Below, piece after piece: positions 57,783 through 64,000 of a DNA stretch of 64,000 nt. Origin of the DNA: Treponema sp. (GTDB lineage Bacteria > Spirochaetota > Spirochaetia > Treponematales > Treponemataceae). A program made the position numbers and the translations under genes. The notes under the pieces were generated by a model, which was not told the origin of the DNA, made no database searches, and saw only the letters and a list, made by a program, of their open reading frames with translations. Location of the stretch: positions 1 to 64,000 of the forward strand of contig JAILLQ010000036.1 in NCBI GenBank assembly GCA_024693045.1, read 5' to 3'. Positions within the stretch are counted from its first letter, which is position 1, and each line of letters begins with the position of its first letter.

Positions 57783-59942
57783 ATGAAAAAGAAGTACATA
57801 TCAATTACAACCAGATTTTCTATTGCAATGGGAATGACTATAATTCTTGTTATTGCTATTTCGTCTATTACAACCAGTGTTCTGTTTAAGAAAAACTGTC
57901 TGGAAAACTATTACACAAGTGCCAGAACATCTCTTACAGAATTTTCTGATTCAATTACCATGTTTTTTAATTCAAAGGAAGTTGAGTTAAATGTATTTGC
58001 TGATTCTTCAGAAGTAAAAGCAGCAGATGAAAGTATTCATTCTTTTGTAGATGAAGTTGGAACTATTCAAATCTTAGGCTATGAAAAAGGTCCTGTTGAA
58101 AGTGATATTAGAAAAATTTGTAAATCTTTTGCAAAATATGATTCAGATATAGCAGAAATTTACATAGGAACCAAATGGGGTGGATATGCTACCAATTTTG
58201 ACAGTTCTATGTCCGGTGGTTATGACCCTAGAAAGAGAGCCTGGTACCAGACTGCAAACTCAGGTAACGGAAAAGCAATGATTACAGATGCCTTTCAGTC
58301 TACTGTTGGGGCAACTGTAGTTGGTATTACCCGTTCAGCATACGATCACAGCGGAAGTTTTGTCGGAAATGCTTCTATCGAAGTTTCTCTTGAAAGACTT
58401 ACACAGATTTTAAAAACGCTTTATCTTGGAGAAAACAGTTTTTTCATGATGATTGAAAGTGATGGAACTATTCTTGCGGATACAAGTAATTCTTCAAATA
58501 ATTTTAAAGGCGTTGATGAAATCGATGTTCCGGAACTTGCAAATATGATTTCGATTGGTTCAAATCGAGGAGAACTGGATATTGCAGGAAGTCATTGTTA
58601 CTACGAAATGGTACAGAATTCAAAAACCGGTTACTATATCCTAGCATTCTGTCCTGATTCTACTGTTTTGTTTGCATTTAGGAAAACCTTTTATATAACC
58701 ATCCTGGTTTGTGGTATCTTGGGGCTGCTGATTGCCTGCTTTACTGTATTTTCAACAAGACGGACAATGTTGCCTCTTAAGCATATCCGTAACGCCATTA
58801 TGGAAAATGCCAATCAGATTGCCCAGGGAAATGCAGATCTTTCAAAGCGAATTTTTGTTACGGCAAATAACGAAATCGGTGATGTTGCAGATAGTTTTAA
58901 TATTTATTCTGAAAAGTTACAGGAAATTATTTCCAGTATGAAGAATTCTAAAACAGATCTTACTAATGCCGGACTTTCATTAAAGGAAGGAACTCAGGAA
59001 ACTTCTGCTGTAATTACTCAGATTACAGGTAGCATAAAAATAATGGAGACAAATCTTTCTTCACAGACAAATAGTGTGCAGCAGTCGTCTTCAAGGGTAA
59101 CTAATATTATTGGAAATATAACTGAACTCGAAAATCTTGTAAAAGTTCAATCAGATATGGTTCAGGATGCTTCTTCCGCGGTAGAAGAAATGATTGGAAA
59201 TATTTCCGAAGTAAACGGGTCCGTAGATAGAATGGCTACTTCATTTTCTGTTCTTGCAAATGATGCCGAAAAGGGAGCTGCAACTCAGATGGAGTTACAG
59301 TCGCAGATTGCAGAAATTGAAAATCAGTCAAAACTTTTGAATGATGCAAATATTGTAATTGCAAATATTGCAGAACAGACAAACCTTCTGGCTATGAATG
59401 CGGCAATCGAAGCAGCTCATGCCGGTGAATCAGGAAAAGGTTTTGCTGTAGTAGCAGATGAAATTCGTAAACTTTCAGAAACTTCAACTTCCCAGTCAAA
59501 GACAATTGGTGAACAGTTAAAGAGAATTCAGGAAACTATTAACGAAGTAGTTCTTTCAACTCAGAATGGAGTTCAGGGCTATGCTCACCTTGCAAAAGAA
59601 GTTCATGATATCGATTCTGTTGTGCGCCAGATTAAAGAGGCTATGGCAGAACAGCAGGAAGGTTCTGTGCAGATTACCACTGCTCTAAAGAATATGAATG
59701 ATAGTTCTTTCCACGTTCAGCAGGCTTCTAAAGAAATGTCTGACGGTAGTCAGGCTATCATGAACGAAATGGAATTGTTGAAAAATCAGACTAGTTCAAT
59801 TCGACAGGGAATGAGCGAAATGTCTTTGGGTGCTGACAGAATTGCAAAGACTGGTAACATTCTTTCTGATATTTCTGCTGTAATGGAAAAATCAATTGAA
59901 GAAATCGGTGAACAGGTAGATCAGTTTAAAGTTTCAGAGTAA
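57783..59942 (+). CDS. Methyl-accepting chemotaxis protein
   Basis: The 719-residue receptor has TM1 (about 12-35), a periplasmic dCache-type sensor (about 40-290, with [26 protein letters not shown]), TM2 (about 298-320), a HAMP domain (about 322-378) and a cytoplasmic signalling region. The conserved hairpin tip reads [36 protein letters not shown] (about 537-572). It directs CheA and therefore flagellar rotation. The dCache pocket with WY..A....G....TD.Y-like residues suggests amino-acid or other small ligands, but the exact ligand is unknown. TATAAT and AAGGAT precede the ATG. Confidence 0.93.
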   Translation: MKKKYISITTRFSIAMGMTIILVIAISSITTSVLFKKNCLENYYTSARTSLTEFSDSITMFFNSKEVELNVFADSSEVKAADESIHSFVDEVGTIQILGYEKGPVESDIRKICKSFAKYDSDIAEIYIGTKWGGYATNFDSSMSGGYDPRKRAWYQTANSGNGKAMITDAFQSTVGATVVGITRSAYDHSGSFVGNASIEVSLERLTQILKTLYLGENSFFMMIESDGTILADTSNSSNNFKGVDEIDVPELANMISIGSNRGELDIAGSHCYYEMVQNSKTGYYILAFCPDSTVLFAFRKTFYITILVCGILGLLIACFTVFSTRRTMLPLKHIRNAIMENANQIAQGNADLSKRIFVTANNEIGDVADSFNIYSEKLQEIISSMKNSKTDLTNAGLSLKEGTQETSAVITQITGSIKIMETNLSSQTNSVQQSSSRVTNIIGNITELENLVKVQSDMVQDASSAVEEMIGNISEVNGSVDRMATSFSVLANDAEKGAATQMELQSQIAEIENQSKLLNDANIVIANIAEQTNLLAMNAAIEAAHAGESGKGFAVVADEIRKLSETSTSQSKTIGEQLKRIQETINEVVLSTQNGVQGYAHLAKEVHDIDSVVRQIKEAMAEQQEGSVQITTALKNMNDSSFHVQQASKEMSDGSQAIMNEMELLKNQTSSIRQGMSEMSLGADRIAKTGNILSDISAVMEKSIEEIGEQVDQFKVSE

Positions 59943-59957
59943 ATGAAAATATTTATG

Positions 59958-59992
59958 GGGGTATCAGTTTTTTTATGCTGGTACCCTTTTTA
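59958..59992 (+). terminator. Terminator of the chemotaxis receptor gene
   Basis: GGGTATCAG pairs with CTGGTACCC (one G-T) around a T-rich loop, followed by T-rich sequence. Confidence 0.75.
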
Positions 59993-60071
59993 TTTTTAAT
60001 GCTAAAAAAAGATATTTTTTTCTACGGTGGCAGTAAAAATAAAATTATGCTATATTGAGCCTGAGGAAAGT

Positions 60072-61289
60072 ATGAAAGGAAACGTTATTGTAGGTCAGTC
60101 GGGTGGTCCGACTTGTGTAATCAATTCAAGTCTGGCAGGTGTTTTTAAGACAGCAAAAGATTTAGGCGTTGGAAAAGTTTATGGTATGCTTCATGGCATT
60201 AAAGGCTTTTTAAATGACGAATACATAGATTTGGATGAAAAACTTCCTTACAACATTGATATTGATTTGCTTAAACGCACTCCAGCTTCATATCTGGGGT
60301 CATGTCGCTTTAAGCTTCCTGAAATTTCTGTTGACAGGGCTATTTACGAAAAAATCTTTGAAAAACTTCAGAAACTGGAAATAAGTTACTTCTTTTACAT
60401 CGGTGGAAACGATTCCATGGATACAATCAAAAAACTTTCTGATTATGGAAAGGAAGTAAACAGTCCTATCCGTTTTGTCGGAGTTCCTAAGACTATTGAT
60501 AATGACCTTGCTATGACAGATCATACTCCTGGATTTGGTTCTGCAGCGAAATATATTGCAACTACTTTAAAAGAACTTGTTTGTGATTGCCGTATTTACG
60601 ACTGTCCTGCAGTAACTATTGTAGAAATTATGGGTAGAAATGCCGGTTGGCTTACAGCGAGTGCAGCTCTTGTTTGTGGCGAAGATTCGGAAGGCGTCGA
60701 TTTAATTTTCCTTCCTGAAAAAACTTTTGATGTAGACTATTTTATGAAAAGAGTTGAAGAAGTTGTCAGTCAAAAAAAATATTGTGTTGTAGCTCTTAGT
60801 GAAGGAGTGCGTCTTGCTGACGGTCGCTTTGTATGTGAACTTTCTGCAGAAGGTGCTGCTGTTGATGCTTTTGGTCACAAAATGATGAGTGGTTCTGCTA
60901 AATATCTTGAAACTCTTATCAAAGAAAAAATGAATATCAAGGCTCGAGCTATAGAAATTTCTACTTTACAGAGATGTGCAAGCCATTTTGCTAGTCTAAC
61001 AGATATCGAAGAAGCATTTGATTGCGGGGCTACAGCCGTTAATGCAGCCATGTTTGATCTGGAAAGCGGAAAAGTTGTCTGCATAAAAAGACTTAGCAAT
61101 CTTCCTTACAAAGTTTCTTATGAAATTGCAGATGTTCACAATATTGCAAATGTTGAAAAAACAGTCCCTCTTGACTGGATTACAGAAGATTATGTAACAG
61201 AAGAGGTGATTCATTACATAAGGCCTTTGATTCATGGAGAATTGAACCCGATTATCAACGACGGACTTCCAAGACAGATAAAATTATAG
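60072..61289 (+). CDS. PPi-dependent 6-phosphofructokinase
   Basis: The 405-residue enzyme phosphorylates fructose 6-phosphate with pyrophosphate in place of ATP. Motifs: GQSGGPTCVINSSLAG, GGNDSMDTI (Asp where ATP enzymes have Gly), VPKTIDNDLAMTDHTPGFGSAAK and EIMGRNAGWLTASAALV. Pyrophosphate-linked glycolysis is common in spirochaetes. The start is ATG 60072 with GAGGAAAG upstream. The frame stays open to 60027, but TATATT at 60051 looks like a -10 box inside that stretch, which also argues against a longer protein. Confidence 0.91.
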   Translation: MKGNVIVGQSGGPTCVINSSLAGVFKTAKDLGVGKVYGMLHGIKGFLNDEYIDLDEKLPYNIDIDLLKRTPASYLGSCRFKLPEISVDRAIYEKIFEKLQKLEISYFFYIGGNDSMDTIKKLSDYGKEVNSPIRFVGVPKTIDNDLAMTDHTPGFGSAAKYIATTLKELVCDCRIYDCPAVTIVEIMGRNAGWLTASAALVCGEDSEGVDLIFLPEKTFDVDYFMKRVEEVVSQKKYCVVALSEGVRLADGRFVCELSAEGAAVDAFGHKMMSGSAKYLETLIKEKMNIKARAIEISTLQRCASHFASLTDIEEAFDCGATAVNAAMFDLESGKVVCIKRLSNLPYKVSYEIADVHNIANVEKTVPLDWITEDYVTEEVIHYIRPLIHGELNPIINDGLPRQIKL

Positions 61290-61329
61290 ATTTTTTTCTT
61301 TTCAGTCTTTTTTTTAGAAAATCGTGGGT

Positions 61330-61358
61330 TTGCATATAAGATACAAAAACACTATACT
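61330..61358 (+). promoter_or_regulatory. Promoter of the DEAD-box gene, predicted leaderless start
   Basis: TTGCAT (61330-61335) and TATACT (61353-61358) are 17 nt apart. TTAAGA (6 nt) separates the -10 box from the ATG at 61365, with no ribosome binding site. Confidence 0.6.
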
Positions 61359-61364
61359 TTAAGA

Positions 61365-62993
61365 ATGAATTTTTCTGAATTTAACTTAAATGAAAGTCTC
61401 GTAAAGGGGCTTGAAAAGGCAGGTTATGTTACCTGTACTCCTGTTCAGGAACAGGTTTTAAAGATGTCGCAGGATGGTTCTGATTTGTACGTTCAGTCTC
61501 AGACAGGAACCGGAAAAACTGCAGCTTACCTTGTTGCTATAATACAAGAAATGCTTTCAAACGAAAATAATAAGGGAAAGAAGGCATTAATTATGGTTCC
61601 TACTCGTGAACTTGCTGTTCAGGTAGAGGAAGAAGCTAAAACTCTTTGTTCTGCATCTGAATTAAAGGCTTATAGTGTTTACGGTGGTGTAGGTTACGAA
61701 AAACAGATTGCTGCAATTAAAAAGGGTTTGGATATCATTGTAGGAACTCCAGGACGCCTTATTGATTTACAGGAAGGAGGAAATCTTTCCCTTTCTGATG
61801 TTGCTTTTGTTGTAGTAGATGAAGCAGACCGCATGTTCGATATGGGATTCTATCCTGATTTGCGAAAAATTATGAAGCAGATTCCTGCCAATGATGCTCG
61901 CCAGACAATGCTGTTTTCTGCAACATTGAATACTTATGTAAAAAATCTTGCTTGGGAATACACTCGTGATGCTAAAGAAATCGAAATCGAAGCTGAAAAT
62001 ATTACAGTAAGCGAAATCGATCAGGAACTTCTTCACGTTTCAAGTGATGAAAAAATGAAGCTCCTTCTTGGAATTCTTAAAAGTGAAAATCCAGAAAGTG
62101 TTATTATCTTCTGTAATACAAAAAGAAGTTGCGAAGTTACAGCGAAAAGACTTTCTATGAACGACATTAAGGCTGAATTCCTTATCGGAGACTTGCCTCA
62201 GTCAAAGCGTTTGCAGATTCTTAAGGCTTTTAAAGCAGGTGATGTAAAGGTTCTTGTTGCAACTGATGTTGCTGCCCGTGGAATCGATGTAGACGATCTT
62301 GCAATGGTAATAAACTTCGATTTACCTAACGAAGCTGAAAATTATGTTCATCGCATTGGTCGAACTGCTCGTGCCGGAAAATCAGGAAAGGCTTACACCT
62401 TCTGTTCTGAACAGGATGTTTACAGCCTTCCAGCTATTGAACGCTACATTGAAATGTCAATTCCAGCAAAGGTTGCTTATCCAGAGCAGATGGTCGAAGA
62501 TAAATCTGCCGGTATATATATTAAAACAGAAAACTGGCATGATGATGATGAGTTAGATAAGAAGGGTGGTCGCCGTTCATCAACAGACAGAAGATATTCT
62601 TCTTCTTCAAAAGCTCGAAATGAAAGGAATAATAAAGCCTCTGCTTATAAATCTGATAAAAAAGATGGATACAGGGGTAAAAAAGATTCTTACAAAAAAG
62701 ACGGTCATAAAAAGGACTTCAAGAAAGATTACAATAAAAACCGTAAGTACGATAAAAAAGACACTGCCGGTATGGAAAATCTTTCTTTTGAAGAACGCAT
62801 GAAGCTTTATAAAGAAAAGTATGGAAGTGGAAATACTTCTTCTAAAAAATCATACGGAAATAAAAAGCATTACAATAAGGGTGGCTATACAAATATCAAG
62901 AATAATAAATACGCCAAGAACAGAAAAACAGCTGCCGAAAAGACTGTTAAGAAGGGGCTTTTTGCTCGCATAAAGGCTTTTTTTGGAAGATAG
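61365..62993 (+). CDS. DEAD-box RNA helicase
   Basis: The 542-residue ATP-dependent RNA helicase has the Q motif region (FSEFNLNESLVKGLEKAGYVTCTPVQEQVL), QTGTGKTAAY (Walker A), MVPTRELAVQ, DEADRMFDMGF, FSATL, VATDVAARGID and HRIGRTARAGKSG. A C-terminal tail from about 390 to 542 is very rich in Lys, Arg, Asn, Asp and Ser (DKKDGYRGKKDSYKKDGH) and probably disordered, able to bind RNA. Such enzymes remodel RNA in ribosome assembly and cold growth. The -10 box lies 6 nt before the ATG. Confidence 0.92.
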   Translation: MNFSEFNLNESLVKGLEKAGYVTCTPVQEQVLKMSQDGSDLYVQSQTGTGKTAAYLVAIIQEMLSNENNKGKKALIMVPTRELAVQVEEEAKTLCSASELKAYSVYGGVGYEKQIAAIKKGLDIIVGTPGRLIDLQEGGNLSLSDVAFVVVDEADRMFDMGFYPDLRKIMKQIPANDARQTMLFSATLNTYVKNLAWEYTRDAKEIEIEAENITVSEIDQELLHVSSDEKMKLLLGILKSENPESVIIFCNTKRSCEVTAKRLSMNDIKAEFLIGDLPQSKRLQILKAFKAGDVKVLVATDVAARGIDVDDLAMVINFDLPNEAENYVHRIGRTARAGKSGKAYTFCSEQDVYSLPAIERYIEMSIPAKVAYPEQMVEDKSAGIYIKTENWHDDDELDKKGGRRSSTDRRYSSSSKARNERNNKASAYKSDKKDGYRGKKDSYKKDGHKKDFKKDYNKNRKYDKKDTAGMENLSFEERMKLYKEKYGSGNTSSKKSYGNKKHYNKGGYTNIKNNKYAKNRKTAAEKTVKKGLFARIKAFFGR

Positions 62994-63008
62994 GAATAGG
63001 ATATTTAG

Positions 63009-64000
63009 ATGATTACAGTTAGTGACGTAAGTGTTAGATTTAGTGAAAAACCGCTTTTCAAAGATGTAAATTTGAAATTTACAAATGGAAACTGCTACGG
63101 TATTACAGGTGCTAATGGTGCAGGAAAATCAACTTTTTTAAAAGTTCTTTCTGGTGACCTTGAACATGATTCTGGTACAATTACAATTTCTACAGGTGAG
63201 CGAATGGCTGTTTTGAAACAGGACCACTTTGCTTACGATTCTTATTCTGTAAAAGATACAGTTATGATGGGCTTTCCTAAGCTTTATGAACTTAGCAAGT
63301 CAATTGACGAAATTTATCAGAAAGAAGATTTTTCTGATGAAGATGGAATGAAGGCTGCAGAAATGCAGGGAGAATTCGGTGAACTTGGTGGCTATGAAGC
63401 TGAAAATCAGATTGAGCAGATGCTTTCTGGACTTGGTCTGGAAGAAGAGTTTCATGACAAAATGATGTCTGAGCTTGATGAAAGTCAGAAAGTTCGCGTG
63501 CTTCTTGCTCAGGCTATTTTTGGTAATCCAGACATCCTTCTTCTCGATGAACCTACAAACGGTCTTGATATCGAATCAATTACCTGGCTTGAAAACTTTC
63601 TTCTTGAATTTGAAAATACTGTAATTGTTGTAAGCCATGACCGCCACTTCCTTAACACAGTATGTACTTACATTTGTGATATTGACTACGGTAAGATTAC
63701 CCAGTTTGCTGGAAACTATGACTTCTGGTATCAGATGACACAGGTTATGCAGCGACAGGCTAAGGAACAGCAGAAAAAGGCAGAAGATAAGATGAAGGAC
63801 TTAAAGGAATTCATCCTCCGCTTTAGTTCTAACGCCGCAAAATCAAAACAGGCAACCAGCCGCAAAAAGATTTACGATAAACTTGCTCAAAGTGTTGAAG
63901 ATTTACCGGTTTCAACAAGAAAATTTCCTTATGTAAACTTCAAGCCTGATCGCGAGATTGGTAACAACGTTCTTGAAATGAGAAAACTCAATATTAAAGA
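63009..64000 (+). CDS. ABC-F ATPase, YbiT-like (3' end beyond window)
   Basis: The frame starts with ATG at 63009 (AGGAT upstream) and stays open for 330 codons to the window edge. The first ABC domain has GANGAGKSTFLKVL (Walker A, about 34-42) and ILLLDEPTNGLD (Walker B, about 177-188), with SHDRHFLN after it. In place of LSGGQ it reads LDESQKVRVLLAQAIF, resembling the YbiT subgroup. The interdomain linker begins near 250. ABC-F proteins bind the ribosomal E site. The second ABC domain lies outside the window. Confidence 0.85.
   Translation, partial: MITVSDVSVRFSEKPLFKDVNLKFTNGNCYGITGANGAGKSTFLKVLSGDLEHDSGTITISTGERMAVLKQDHFAYDSYSVKDTVMMGFPKLYELSKSIDEIYQKEDFSDEDGMKAAEMQGEFGELGGYEAENQIEQMLSGLGLEEEFHDKMMSELDESQKVRVLLAQAIFGNPDILLLDEPTNGLDIESITWLENFLLEFENTVIVVSHDRHFLNTVCTYICDIDYGKITQFAGNYDFWYQMTQVMQRQAKEQQKKAEDKMKDLKEFILRFSSNAAKSKQATSRKKIYDKLAQSVEDLPVSTRKFPYVNFKPDREIGNNVLEMRKLNIK

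Noticed and set aside
60027..60071. Upstream extension of the phosphofructokinase
   Set aside because: The added 15 residues do not fit the family. A -10-like TATATT lies within and the ribosome binding site GAGGAAAG is placed for 60072.

Overview
This window is a chromosomal segment of a low-GC, host-associated-type spirochaete, most likely a Treponema. The indicators are a FlaA flagellar sheath protein, a spirochaete-type SPASM protein without a working radical-SAM site, a PPi-dependent phosphofructokinase, several methyl-accepting chemotaxis and TPR proteins, tRNA and tmRNA genes without an encoded CCA, and a gene order (amidase, GerMN, flaA, then rpsT/HU/lnt/rho/rpmE) that I recall from other treponemes. 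The low GC content excludes the T. pallidum group. I see no insertion sequence, prophage or CRISPR array, so the novelty lies in unusual fusions, decayed active sites and regulatory DNA.

Layout. 1-510: start of a chemotaxis receptor on the minus strand. 645-6996: translation and transcription operon rimP-nusA-infB-rbfA-truB behind a leader terminator. 6999-8559: minus-strand leucine-rich-repeat lipoprotein and an envelope protein. 8706-11158: bactofilin, TPR protein and mtaB. 11353-12296: tmRNA, a three-copy tandem array built from the tail of tRNA-Pro, and the tRNA itself. 12398-15886: lipoprotein, thrS, hslO. 16030-19720: RND/MMPL transporter with a LolA-like partner. 19809-22380: RsbW/STAS/PP2C partner-switching module. 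22482-25547: ParB-fold, phosphoesterase and TPR/Mrr-like operon. 25712-28629: two TPR/coiled-coil proteins. 28637-32220: xseA-xseB-mutL. 32278-38880: a sugar-modification locus (degenerate radical-SAM/SPASM protein, glycosyltransferase-like protein, three-domain SpsF/PseG/methyltransferase, ATP-grasp enzyme) running into amidase, GerMN and flaA. 41696-46413: RelA/SpoT-TPR, tRNA-Glu, a JAMM-DinG helicase fusion and plsC. 46461-51700: zinc ribbon, rpsT, HU, lnt, bactofilin, rho and rpmE. 51767-52840: OhrR/glutathione peroxidase with an OhrR box. 52849-56337: RlmK-like methyltransferase, then a divergent umuDC/S24-repressor cassette. 56387-64000: threonine deaminase, chemotaxis receptor, PPi-phosphofructokinase, DEAD-box helicase and the start of an ABC-F protein.

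Main points of interest. (1) The UmuD homologue starts where processed UmuD' starts and has lost both catalytic residues, while the divergent S24 repressor keeps its own. (2) The 32-39 kb locus combines a cysteine-less radical-SAM-like protein with a fused sugar-activating enzyme. (3) A JAMM domain is fused to a DinG-type helicase. (4) A TPR protein ends in an apparently inactive Mrr-type nuclease fold beside a phosphoesterase lacking its first histidine. (5) A structured leader precedes rpmE. (6) Five genes have a -10 box exactly 6 nt before the start codon, which predicts leaderless mRNAs. (7) The tRNA-Pro tail and terminator are repeated in tandem with cloverleaf-like inserts.
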